Shown here piece after piece: positions 37,701 through 49,800 of a DNA stretch of 64,000 bases (position 1 is the stretch's first letter; the number at the start of each line of letters is the position of its first letter). Origin of the DNA: Tribonema minus (taxonomy: Eukaryota; Sar; Xanthophyceae; Tribonematales; Tribonemataceae). Below the pieces are notes generated by a model. That model made no database searches, was not told where the DNA came from, and worked only from the letters and a program-made list of their open reading frames with translations. The stretch covers positions 248,001 through 312,000 of the forward strand of contig JAFCMP010000010.1 of the NCBI GenBank assembly GCA_017506865.1. The letters are read 5' to 3'. The position numbers and the translations under genes were made by a program.

Positions 37701-38799
37701 GCAGCACGATGCGGCGCTGGCAGTGCTGCGACAGACGCTCGAGAGCGGTGTGGCCGCGGCGGCGGTGGCTGCAGACGCACACTTGAAGGAAGCTGCGTCT
37801 GCCCACGCTAAGGCACTCGCAGCAGCGGAGGAGAGGCGCGCTGCGGACGCTGCCGCGGCACGAATCGCTGCGCAGGAGCAGAAGAGCGAACACATGGCAG
37901 CGCTCAACAGGGCGAGCGTCGCAGCGCAGGAAGAGGCGGCCGCGGCGGCGCGGCGTGCGGAGCGCGCTGCAGCGGACGCGCAGTCCACTGCAGTGAAGGC
38001 ACTGCGCGCTGAGCTGCTGACGCAGCAGGAAGCCGCGCTCGCACAGGCTGCGGAGCGCGCGCAGCAAGAGGCGGCGGCGGCCGCAGCGCTGCTGGCGGTG
38101 GCGCAGTCCGATGCCGCGCGCACGGCCGCGCAGCTAGCTGACGCACAGGGCGCGCTGCAGCAGATGCAGATCAATGCCGCCGCGGCTGCAGAAGGCGCGC
38201 GGCGACGAGAGCTCGAGCTGGCGGCGCTCAACCAGGAGGCCTTGGCGGCGGCAGCGCGGCAGGGGCAGGAGGCACTGGCAGCTGCGCAGGCGCGGCACGC
38301 GGCGGCGGCGGCTGAGGCCGCGCAGGCGGCGGCGGCGCTGCGCCGGGAGCTCGCGCAGTCGGAGGCGCGCTTCGTTGACAGGCCGAGCCGCGCGGAGGAC
38401 GTCGCGCGCATAGAGGCGCTGGAGGGCGAGGTGCGCGAGCGCGACGCGCGTGCGCGCCGCGCGCTGGAAGAGACGGCGTACTTCAAGCGCGAGCTGCTGA
38501 ACCGCGAGGAGATGTACAACCGCAAGTTCAACGCGAACCCTGTCGTGGGCGTCATGCAGGTGGTGAAGCCGCGCGAGGCGGCCGCGGCGGGGGGGGTAGC
38601 CGGCATAGGATTCGGAGGCCGCGCAGGCAGCAAGCCGCCGCGGGCTCGGTCCAATAGCGTGTCCGCCACGGCAGCGGCGCCGTCGTCATCGGTACCCAGC
38701 AAGAAGCCGGTGCACCGGTCCGCATCTTTTAACTCCAACGTAGGCGTCGGCGGCGGCAGCGCCGCGAGCATTGAGTCGCGTCGTAGTAGCAGCAAATAA
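34750..38799 (+). CDS. FAM184: FAM184 family coiled-coil protein
   Basis: Three exons (34750-34899, 35375-36583, 36871-38799) join in phase to give 1095 residues, close to human FAM184A (1140). Residues 20-45 carry the family signature HHKMSKKIAQLTKVIYHLNT. The middle of about 900 residues is an unbroken, extremely Ala/Glu/Arg-rich coiled coil. Near the C-terminus the second conserved block reads YFKRELLNREEMYNRKFNAN followed by PVVGVMQVVK, then a Ser-rich disordered tail. The family occurs mainly in flagellated eukaryotes; a role in the flagellum or centrosome is inferred. The extreme GC bias has driven the coiled coil toward Ala codons and creates long antisense open frames. Confidence 0.93.
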
Positions 38800-39272
38800 T
38801 CAAGTCTCTCAGTGATGCTTGCCCAGTGCGTTTTTTGGTTTTTTGATGCTGAGAGTGCTGATCGTGCGCACCTGTGATCGCCACAACGTTCACACAGGGC
38901 GATCACCGCGACGGCCACACAGGGCGAAACACGGGCGTACATGCCACAGACCTGGATGCGGCGAGGGGCGCTGCAGACGCACGATGCCGCGGCCAAGGCG
39001 CACTATTCGTGCCCTCGCTGCGGCGGCCTGGGCGCCCTAGACATTAATTCCTGACGGAACACGCTCACCGACGCCAGGGGGGTGGTCAGGTTGATCATTG
39101 GCAGCAGATGGGCGCGCTGTTGGGGGGGGGGGAAGTACCTTCTTTTTAAGTCTTGAATATCGCCAATTTTGTTCCGCCACTTGGCGAATATATTTCGCCG
39201 AAGTCAACTTGAATTAGAATTGAGTTTTTTTTGCCCATCAAGAGCAAACACACAAGCACGCTACAAGAAGGC
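38800..39272. other. Intergenic region between tandem + strand genes
   Basis: 473 bp between the FAM184 stop and the F-box gene start. It holds a G10 run (39122-39131), then an AT-richer stretch with TTTGTTCCGCCACTTGGCGAA that may be part of the downstream promoter. No gene is seen. Confidence 0.45.
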
Positions 39273-41967
39273 ATGAACAAAGTCTCGCAGCCCGCCCGCC
39301 CCCCTCCCGATGAAGGCGACAAGGCCTGCACCCGCCTCTCCAAGGTGCAGCAGCAATTCTCGCAGTTTGGTTCTCGACTTCGGGCCTTGTCTGACCCTGC
39401 GAACTATCAAGACGAGGATGAAGGTACGCAAGCCGTGCGAAGGCATTGTCAATGTCGATCGGTCTTGTGCTTCAATCCAAAACTCATCTTGCTCCCTGGC
39501 TCTCGTGTCGTTGTCTGTTTGCACCGATCTCCAAGATCTGGCAGCTGCCCGCAAGAAGGCCTCCAGAACAAGCCCCCTGGCTGCCCTCAGCGACGAGGTG
39601 ATGGCGGGAGCCTGCACGTTCCTTCCCCCCTCCGACCTCATATTCCTTTCCCGAGCCTGTCAGAGGCTGAGGGCCGTGGCCTTGCGCCCCCACCTTTGGC
39701 GGGACATCTGCCTTCAACAGTGGGGCCTGGCTCCAGGGACCCCTACTCACTCGGCCCTAATGCAGGCTCCCCTTGGGCCTCACTTCCTGGAGCTCTACCC
39801 CCTCATCGAGGAGTACCCCTCGGGCTTCAACTGCTCCGCCCTAGACGCGGACTCGCGTTCCACCATCCACGCCGATGCCGACGAGGAGCCAGTTGAGGTC
39901 AAGACCGGAGCCAAGTCCGCTGGCGCTGGCACCAAGACGGCCCTGCTGGTGGAGTACACGGGTGGAGTGGGCCTGGGAAACCGCTGCGTCCGTACGGACG
40001 CCCCCTTCCCCTCCCCTCGCATCTGGGAGCGCCGCAGCCTGGCCGCCAGATCCGCCCGACACGGCGCCGCCGCTGGGCCCCTGGCCCTCATGTACAAGCT
40101 GCTGCGCGCGGTGCACGCGGGGGGCTCGCACTCCGCCGCGGCGACGCCTGGCGCGGCGTCGGCGGCGCTGGCGCTGCTGGGCGCGACCACCTGCGGAGCC
40201 TCTGTGCACGCGGCGGCGACGACGCCGCTGCCGTTCAGCACGCCCATCTGGACGGCGCCGGGCACGGTGGACGCGTCTGCGCGCGTCGTGAGCTACTTCG
40301 AGGTGTCCATCGCGCCGCGCACGGGGGCGCGCGGCGCCGGCGTGCCGGAGTGCATAGCGATTGGCCTCAGGTGCGCGCCCGCAGAAGTGGATCTTTCGGA
40401 TACGAAGTTGAAGTGGACAATTGTGGTTGGTGATTAAGTGCCTTGAAGCGACATGCTGACGTTTCTTGCATCTCAAGGCGACAACATGGCATTTGGTACG
40501 CTCGCTAGGCGCTGCCACAAATTTTTACTCAGGCACGTGGCTGTTGCTCTGCGTCCGCTTGGCGGTCGCGCAATATGTTGGACTATTTACTGCTGTCCAT
40601 GCCTCAGCACTTCCATGTAGAGCCAGTGCTGGCAAGTTCACCTGCAGCTCTATTGCTGCCAATGGCGCTTGCGGCTCCTGTCATTATGCACACTGTCATC
40701 GACGCCTATGCAACTGGCAGCAGCGGCATCACGCAGCTGTCAAATTTGTGACCACCCTCATCTATTGATACATCAATCCTTTGATTGTGAACCTTGTGGC
40801 CTTGGATCTTGCAGCGAGGAGCAGTTCACGCTGCAGGGGAAGATGCCGGGCTGGGACAGCTGCAGCTACGGATACCACAGCGATGACGGCGGCGCATTCC
40901 ACAACGCGGGGTCCATGCTGTTCCGCTACGGTGAGTGCGCCAGCAGTGTCGACAGTAAATGAGCGAATCATGTGTCGTAGCTATGCTGCAGGCCAGCATA
41001 ACAATTTTCCCTGGCAGCGGAGCAGCAGCAGTGCTGCACCATAAGCAACTGCCAAGCTTCGGGCGGTCGCTGAGGCAATGTCAGGTTTGTTTGCTGCGTG
41101 TTGCAGCAGCGCTAGGAGCATGTTGCGCTGTTTGCGCTGTGGGGAGTACAGGCTTGTAAGTGGGCTCAATGACTGTTCCACCGGGCAGCACCTCACTCAG
41201 CAAGGAGCGAGTCGCATTGCTGTCGGGTAGGAGTCATCTGCTGTAAATCAGCACGAGTATCAATTTCTGCGCTGCGATGCTAGCTACCTCAGTGCAGTAC
41301 GTCTTGTGGCCTTTGCGCCACAGCTCCCGTCACAGTCGCACTTGCCGCCAGTTGGTGCATTCATACACGGTACCTGTGAGGCATGGTGACATCATGCTTT
41401 TATCGTTGAAAAATGCGAGTGACACTCATTTCATGAGGCGCTCTTGCCTTTATCTACACCAGCGTTCAAAATCATCAAGATCCGCATGCACAACACACAG
41501 CCATCGCCCCGTTTGCGAGCTCGCCCCACCCAATCTAACCCCCTCCCCCCCCCTTACTACTGATGCTCACAAACGCAGGCCCCACGTTTGGCCGCGGCGA
41601 CGTCGTCGGCTGCGGCCTCGACTACTCGCACGGCGGCGGCGTGTGCGCGGACATCTTCTTCACGCTCAACGGCCGCTATCTCGGCGTCGCCTTCGCGGGC
41701 GTGCGTGCCGGCGGCCTCTACCCCACCGTCGGCATCGACTCCGCCGCGCCCGTGCGCATCAACCTCGGCGGCGCGGCGCCGTTCGCCTTCGGCGTCGGCG
41801 CGTTCGAGCGCGAGAGGCGCGCCGCGGCGGCGGCGCGCGCACGCGACGACGCCGCCGCGGCCAAGGCGGCAGCGGAGGCGCGCCACAACACGACGGCGAC
41901 GCGCGCGCTGCTGCTCGGCGCGGCAGCGCTGCCGGCGCTGGCCATGGCGCGCGCGGAGGCATTCTAG
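39273..41967 (+). CDS. F-box and SPRY (B30.2) domain protein
   Basis: Probable substrate adaptor of an SCF ubiquitin ligase. Four exons (39273-39423, 39536-40370, 40815-40930, 41579-41967) join in phase to give 496 residues. The F-box lies just after the first junction (PLAALSDEVMAGACTFLPPS, then LSRACQRLRAVALRPHLWRD). The SPRY core is split over exons 2-4: SYFEVSIA, IAIGLR, PGWDSCSYGYHSDDGG, FGRGDVVGCGLDY, FFTLNGRYLGVAF and LYPTVGIDS. The C-terminus is an Ala-rich tail with a hydrophobic segment (ALLLGAAALPALAMA). An alternative start in a different frame at 39310 avoids the first intron but would lose the good ATG and splice pair. The tandem orientation with FAM184 is probably incidental. 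Confidence 0.85.
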
Positions 41968-43873
41968 GCGGCATGGCCGAAGGAGCGCTGCTGCAGCGGC
42001 GGCGGCTGCGCGGCAACGGAGGCGCGGCGGCGGCGCAGCGGCGGCGCGGCGGCGGCGGTGGCGGAGGCGGAGGGCGCGCAGCTGGGAGACGCAAGCTGCC
42101 AGCTGCCGCTGTTGTGCGGTCCTGCTGCGCTGCGGCGCCGACGGTGCTGATGGGAGAGGCTGCTGCGCGGGCAGCGCTGCGGCGGCGGGCAGAAGGGCAT
42201 GCGTATCCATCGATGGAGCGCCTGGCGGCAGCGGCGCACCTGCTGCCATTGCCGTTGCTGCCAGCCCGTTGGCGGGGGGGGCTTTGGTTTTCGGAAGAGC
42301 GGGAGTCCAGCTCGCCGGCAGCGTGAAGGGGTGATTGCCAATTGCGGCTTGCACCGACATGCGGTGCCGCCGCTTCCGCTGCCGGCCAGCTGCCGCTATC
42401 GGCTGTATAGTATATGCCCGCAAATGGCCGCGCGCACGCGGTATTGCGGGCTTGCATGTTAACATGGGTGCATTGTGTGTGCGTGCAACAGTTGTGCAGT
42501 GACCCGGCTCGGGCGAGCCGCGGCTGACAGCACAAGGGGATGCATGGGGGGGTTTTAGATGTGAGCGGGGGACCAAAGAACCGTGCGCTGCGCCAGCGGG
42601 TTTACGGACTGTACATATGTAATGGTATCATACCCTGTGTCAAGAACGGAGAGGAGCGGCCTCAGGATTGGACGGAAGGGAAAGCGGGGGGGGGAAGGGG
42701 GGGGGGTATACCGGGTTTGGGGGTGGCTTGCTGCCATGCATTTTGCTTTTTTTCCTCCCAAGACATACACTAGACGTCTGCCCATAGACAGCCATCACAC
42801 CGTGTGTAAGTAAGCGGCGGTTGTGCCAGGTGACGACCAATGTGTCAGTTTTCACGGTCACTGTGCGGTGGCGGCCCGGAGCGGCGATGGAAGACTTTCT
42901 GTGCAAATACGCAAAACCTGGCTGTCACGCATGCAGCGCGCGCCTCTGTGCTGCACTCGTACCCCCTGCATATGCGTCTAGCAGCATTGCACCTATTGGG
43001 TTCGGGTATTGGTCGCCATTATGCTCAGTCTTCGCCATTGTGCTCTGTCATTGCTGTCAGAAGTGACCGAGCCGCTTGGAGTGCGCAATGTGCAATCTTG
43101 CTCGTGTGATGCTCATTGTGCAATGTGGCCCGCATTTGGCATAGGTCCTGGGGCAAACATGATCGCTGATGCTGCATTAGTTCCTAGCGCGACAACAGGC
43201 TGTGTGCCATGCGCTTGCGGGTTTTTTCAGGTGTGTCAGCCTGGTGGCCAATGCTCCTCAATTCGCAGCGCTGAAGGTCTGGCGTAAAGCATGCTCGCCA
43301 GCATTGATGCTGACAAACTGTGAATGAGCATCACCATTGTTTGCCATGATGTCAAACATAGAGGACACACGCTTGCTGAGAGAGCATGTAAGTGCGGCGT
43401 CTGTGTCACATCTATTGTTAACAATTGCATCAAGCAACCATACAAGCTGCAGCGGCGTGCATGCAATGAGCTGGATGACACTGGTAAAAAAAGTGTAGTT
43501 CTATGTGAACGCAATGCACCAGGCCAACAATGATGCACCCAGCAGTGTGATACAGCGCACCTCCTACACCATGCATAAAAGTACTGAACAGGAGCACATG
43601 CAAATCTGGAAGCGGCGCTACGAGCACAGCTGCCGTCATCAACAGTGAATCAGTGCTGCGTCGGGCATGCACTGGCAGCAAATGCAGCAATAGAAGTCAT
43701 GTCAACAAGGCAGCCATCACACGTTGATTCACAACCCAAACGAAAGACAAAAACTCAAGCGTGCAGAAGGAAGTGCCACGGCACCATATGCCATGGTGCG
43801 CGCGGCGCGTTGGTGTGATGATGATGTAGGGGGCAAAAACGTGTCGTGCTGCGGCAGCAGCGCTCAGCGACCA
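41968..43873. other. Intergenic region between convergent genes
   Basis: 3' flanks of the F-box/SPRY gene (+) and the Hsp110-TPR gene (-). It contains G-rich runs at 42687-42709. The Ala/Arg-rich open frames near 42000-42330 read through the F-box gene 3' flank and have no domain. No gene supported. Confidence 0.5.
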
Positions 43874-46800
43874 TCACGACGCGCCAAACGCGCGCGCCCA
43901 CATGGACTTCTCGGCCTTGGCCTGCATCTTCTGCTTCTTCTTGACCTCCGACCGCATCTTGAGCTGCGGTGGACGGGGACGCGCAAGTGCAAAATGAGTC
44001 ATTACACGGTGCTGAATGCCACTCTAGTTGCAAATTGGGGGCACTCGCATCATGCGCAGGGGAGAATCACAGAGCCTCTGTGCAAATGCGTCACTTGCAC
44101 TATGGAATCAGTGCAGGCAGTTGGTGCCCGTGTGAGGTGGGTGATTGCGCCCAACCGGCGGGCGTCTTTCGTCCGCGCAAGACCACCGCCGGCTGCGGAA
44201 GCGGTGGCACTGTCTCGCTCTTGTGCCAACGACACATCGTGCTGCGCGGATGGCATAGAGCTGCACGCTGACAGTGCTGACGCGTCCATGCTTGACTCAC
44301 ACTCTACAACCTGAGTCTCAATCTCTGTCACCCGCCCCCGCAATATGGGTCTTTGCAGCCGTGTCATGACCGTGTCATCGCAATGTGGCTGTGCCGGATA
44401 CCATAGCGCAAATAAATGCCAACAACGCGTGACGCCACGCCGTACGCCCGCCTACACCGGTCCTGGCTGCTATTCTGTGGTGATGCAGTAACTTCAACTT
44501 CAACTTCATGCACGTCTTGGCACTGCAACAGACATTGCGCCACTCACCACTGCAGCGTCTTGCGGTGCAAGTTCAAATGCGGCGTCCAGGTCTGCCTCCG
44601 ATTTGTCGTACTGTTTCTTGGCAAAGTATGCGTAGCCACGCCGGTACAGGGCTTTTGAGCTGCGCAACAGGAGCAAAACACGAGTCATGGCAGTAAGAAA
44701 TGAATAGTGGAAGCGTTGCAAAGTCCAACAGCGCCATGAGGGTGGCACAGCATGGTCACAGCACCACGGGAATAAGGGTTTACCGCTACACCACTTGCGG
44801 ACCGCAAGCAGCATTGGCAGGACGTACGCAGTAACAACGTGCTCGAGGCACTGAGCCAGCCAGCTTCCATGTAAGTGCAATATTGTGCAGCACGCTGGCG
44901 GACCTTGCAGAAGTACGCCGCATACTGTCGTCTTCTATAAATTTCCACTCTAGCGTGCCGCACAGGGTGAGCCAGTGGCGTTCCCGCTGCCAGTCCGTAC
45001 CCATCGCAGCGGCACTTGTGAATTTCAAAGCATGGTAGGATTCAGACGATCCCTGATAACCCCAAGGGCCCCATAAGAGGCTCATTGAGACCCCGACAAA
45101 GCGTGCAGCGCCTTTGAAAACGCTGCTACAGGACACGCAGTGATACGGAGTGCACACGCAGCCGTGCCAGCGAAGCAAGTGAACTGCGCGCGCGCGTTGC
45201 GCCAGCGCACGCACCTCTTGGCGTCGATCTTGAGCGCGTGCGAGCAGTTGGCGACCACCATGTCCCACTTCTCCAGCTTGAGGTAGACCTGGCTCAGGTT
45301 CATGTACAGGGCCACCTTGAGGGCGTCCACTTCCGTCTGCAGCGGCGGCCGAAGCGGCGCAAACGAACGCGGCAGAACGGCGCAGCGCGCGGCAGGAAGA
45401 AAAGGCGCGTCAGCATGCGCTGCTGCCGTGTAACCAACGTGAGTGAAAGCGGTGGCGGCATGAGGGCGTCCACTTCCGCCTGCAGCGGCGGCGGCAGCAG
45501 AAGCGAGCGCGGCAGAATGGCGCAGCGCGCAGCAGAAAGGGAAGGCGTGTCAAGGCGACAGAACGACGCAGCGCGCGGCAGAAAGACGGGCGCGTCAGCA
45601 CGCGCCGCCGCTGCGTGAGCGACGCGCGTGACAGCGGTGGCGGCATCGCAGCATGCGGCGGTGTGTCAAAAGGTGGACGGTGGCACCTGCCGCGGCGTGC
45701 ACGCAAGCCTGGCCGCTGGCAGGACGACACACAAGCAGGCAGCGGGCGCGCTGCACCAGACGCCGCTGCTGCAAGGTGTTGGGCAAAGGCCTCACTCGCT
45801 CGCACAGCTGACATCGTCTTGTTGATGGACGCCCCCTTGGGCAACAGCCGCGCGCGCGCAACACTGAATTGAAACATCTTTTCAACACTGAATTGAAACA
45901 TCTTTTCAGAATATCAATTTCGTGCTGATGACAATTCCCACCTGCTCGTCGGGGCTGAGGTCGACGAACTTGGCGGCGTGCGAGAGCGCCTTGGCGTAGC
46001 GCGCGCCCGCGGCCGTCCAGTTGCCGCCCTGGAACAGCTCGTTGCCCTCCTGCGCGGGCGCGGTGCGGCGGCGAGCTGGGGGTCAGGGCCACAGGGTACG
46101 TATGCGGCGTCACTAGCATGACAGAGTTGAAGTGCACCACAGTTGAAGACAGGGGGGAGGGGGGGGGGGGGGGCACTTGCAGTGGATTCGTGAAAATCGG
46201 CAGGCGCGAGGCAAACATCGCAACAACGCCCGCCCTCCTCCATCCCGAAGCGCCTCTACGCACGGCGACAGCGCACGGACGCGGCGCGCCATGGCCAGCG
46301 CATCGCCGGCCTCGCGGCGCCGCACTGATGCTGCACATATACGCGAGCGTGCGGCGTGCATCGACGCTCCAGCAGGTGCACCCGGCCGCAGTCAGCGCGC
46401 TGCTGACAGCTGTAACAGAGCAACAATGCAGCGTTTCGCGCAGAGGCGGCAGCGCGCGACGGCGGCACGCGCTCACCTCCTTGTTCTTGGCGAGCAGGCG
46501 CATGCGTTCCGGCTTTTTGAGGCGGCGCGAGTCGCGGTCGGCGTCCTCCTCGATGGCGTCGGGGTCGGCGGCGCGCTCCGCGGCGGCGCGCGCCGCGTCC
46601 GCCTCCAGCGCCTCCTCCTTGGCCTTCCGTTCTTGCTCCTGAGAGCGGCGAGGACGCGGCGCGCGCATGGGATTGAAGTCGTTGGCGCGTGTGTGAGGGG
46701 CAGCGCAGCAGCAACTTAGGAAGGGGACGGTGTGGCAAACGGGGCATGAATTATTGTTCCTGAGCGGACGCGGCGCGAGCGTGCGGTCGCAGGCGTTGAC

Positions 46801-49800
46801 GCGGGCGTGAAGGTGGCAGCGTGCTAGCAGGTTCAGGGCGGGGTGAGGACAATAGTCCACGTCGTGCGAAGACGGGCGCATTGCGAGCGGGGTAGAGGCA
46901 ACCGAGGCCATGTAAGGCGAGGGCGGGCGCGTTGCGAGTGGAGTTGAGGCGACTCAAATGGCCAGCGCAGTGTGCGCCGGTGGCGGTTGCCGCTGCAAGT
47001 TCCAAGCAGTTGAGCTGCCTCCGAGCAGCGCTGATGCGATGGCACACGCACAAGACTCCGCAGCGCTGCGTCAGCAGTGCTCGGCCAATGGCATAAGCGC
47101 TCAGCTCTGGCAGTGTCAGCTTTCAACTCGCAGCAGCAGCAGCGCTCAGCTCTCACCTCCGCCGCGTAGTAGCCCGCGCACATCTCGCGCAGCCGCGCCG
47201 TCACCTCCGCCTCCTTGGCGGTCATCTGCGGGGGACGGGGGGGCGCAAGAGCAGCAACAATCAGCATGCGCACTCATGAGAACTAAGCGGCGCTGCACCC
47301 GGCTGTTGTAAAACTAGCTGACCACGATCCCATGATCACATTGCCTCCACGGCGAGCATGCGCTGTGAAGGCGCGCGTGCGCATATCACGAGGCGGCACA
47401 CGCGCATGAAAGCGGGCACGCGGGGCATGACGGCGAGGTGAAACATGCGCAGCGGCACGGGCCAAGCAGTACCAGAAACTGACGCCAGAGCGGAGGAGCT
47501 GCCGCTTCGCCGCGCGCGAGCCGCTACATCGCGCGCCGCGCCATGCGCAAACGACACCCTCCTTCGACAGTGCTATCAACGACTAATCTCAAATGTCTGT
47601 GCGAGTCCCAGGTCACTGCTGCGGTCGCTTGCGACTGCACGCGCGTATGCATACGTGCCTACCAGAGAATGCGAGCGCCGTCGTCGCGCGGGCCGCACCT
47701 GCTCCAGCGTGGCCTCCGCGGCCTCGTCCGTGTACAGCCAGTCGTCGACCTCGTCGAGGTACGGCGCGAGCGCGTCGCGCGGCAGCAGCGCTCCGCGCGC
47801 CCCGTCCAGCGCGCCGCGCATGCTCAGCAGCAGCCCCTCCAGCGCGTTCTTGCGCTCCGCGATGGCGTGCAGCTCCGCGTCCGCGGCGGCCATCTTCGCC
47901 TGCACGCGAGATAGACGCGCAATACGCGTGTCGTTCAGCAGCGCCGATGATGATGCGGCTTTGATGGCGATGCAGCCGCCTTTGAGTGCAAGCGTTGGCG
48001 CGGAGCACGGCGTGCGTGCGCCGGCGCTGATGCTGCCGCGTGGCAACAGAAGGTGACTTCGGACGCGCTTCTGCGCGCAGCGTCTGGCGACAGAAGGCGT
48101 GCGCGCGAGACGTGGAACGTCGGCGGCGTGGAAGCGCGACGTTGGGTCCGGAGCAGCGACAGCAGCGGCGGTCCGTGCGCGCGCGCCAGAGCTACCGCAC
48201 GCAACGATCCTCAACAAGCAGCGCGCCGGCTTGCTGCGCGGCAACAGCAGCACACACGGGGCAAGGCAGGCATGCGACGCCAAACTTCAACTTGAGGTGC
48301 TCTCCGCGCAACCCACCTCCGCTTCAATGGCGTCCGCGATCTGCTCGTCGCTCATCCCGGATGCGTCCGCTGGAGGCGGCGGCGGTGGCGCGCCAGCTGC
48401 ATATGCGGCGCGGACCAAAGGAGCGCGCGAGAAAGCAGGGAGGCAGCGGTGAGCATGCTTGTGTGGCTGCCCGAACAGGGTGATTGCAGCGTGCCGATTG
48501 CAGCGCTTGGCGCGTAATACAGCACCATGCAACTTGAAACGACTGGTGTTAAGAGATACATACATGCCATGGCTGCTGCGCCCAGGATGATGGCGGGTCG
48601 ATTGCGCTGCTTGGCGCGTAGTTCAGCATCGTCCAACTTCAACTGCTGGTGTCAAATGGGAACACAGAATATGTACATGCTATGGCTGCCGTGTCCAGGG
48701 TGGAGCGTGGATTGCACTGCTTACGCGCAGTGCAGCAACATGAAACTTCAACTGCTGGGTTGGATAGACACGTACATGCCATGGCTGCCGCGCCCAGAAT
48801 GGCAGCGCCGCACGCGAGGGCGGCATCGTCCATCTTGTAGCCCATCGGCACCCCCAGGGCCCCCACAATATCCTGCGCCAGAAAGCGACAGGAGCGCAAG
48901 ATGGGCATAAGATTGACGGGTCAAGTTCAAGGTGGGGGTTTGATGACCAGGTCTTCCGTTGAGCAATGCGGAGCACCGACCTCAAGATTGGCGGCGCCAC
49001 AAACACTCAAGGGTGGCCGGAAACGAGGTCGCCACATGTCCATTGCACTTGAGGGAAACACTTTCACACTGCAGAGATGCGACGGCAAGAGTGACAAAAG
49101 CGAGCTGTTGCCGATGCGGCTCACGAACCACTACATCATGTCATGTCAACTACGCCCCTCCAACACCGCTCGCTGACGCTACTTTTCTATGCCCAGAGCG
49201 GTTGCAGGCACACGTTTGCACTGCTTGCTCGGTTGCGGGGTGGCCACCAGAAGTAGGCACGTCACCTGTATCAGAAGTGGACACGCCACCTGCACCAGAA
49301 GTAGGCACGTCACCTGTATCAGAGGCATCCTGGCGCCACCGCCAGCCACCTCCACGCTGCTCAGCTGCTCCTTCACCTGCCGCAAGCGCAGTCAACGGCG
49401 CAGTCGCAGCGGGCGTGGTCAGTGCACACGCTCGCGCCGAAACGGCGTAAGGGTAGATGACACAGTGACCTGACTTCAATCGGCAGCTCCAGTTAGCCTT
49501 CAGCGATGCGTGCTTCTACTAGTTTAGGTTTCAGCGGAGTCCCAGTTGCCAGGGGGCCCGGGTGACAGGCAGCAAATTCCACATGAAGGAGTAGACCGAG
49601 TGCTGGCACGGATGTCGACGCTTCGTCTGCAGTGCACCATCACCGCGAGACCACAGCTCACCGCGGTCTCAACTGCAGCAGCACAGACAGATAGAAGAGT
49701 GGGGCGCGCCGTGCGGCGGGATGTCGACAGCGGCGCAGCGAGAGGGCGTGACCATGGCGTGCTGCCGGCACCGGAGGTGCGTGCGCACGCCTGAAGACGC

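Noticed and set aside
39310-40437. Single-exon start at 39310 for the F-box gene
   Set aside because: It needs a read through a good GTACGC donor and gives a Ser-rich N-terminus. The ATG at 39273 with a 112-nt intron joins in phase to the F-box.
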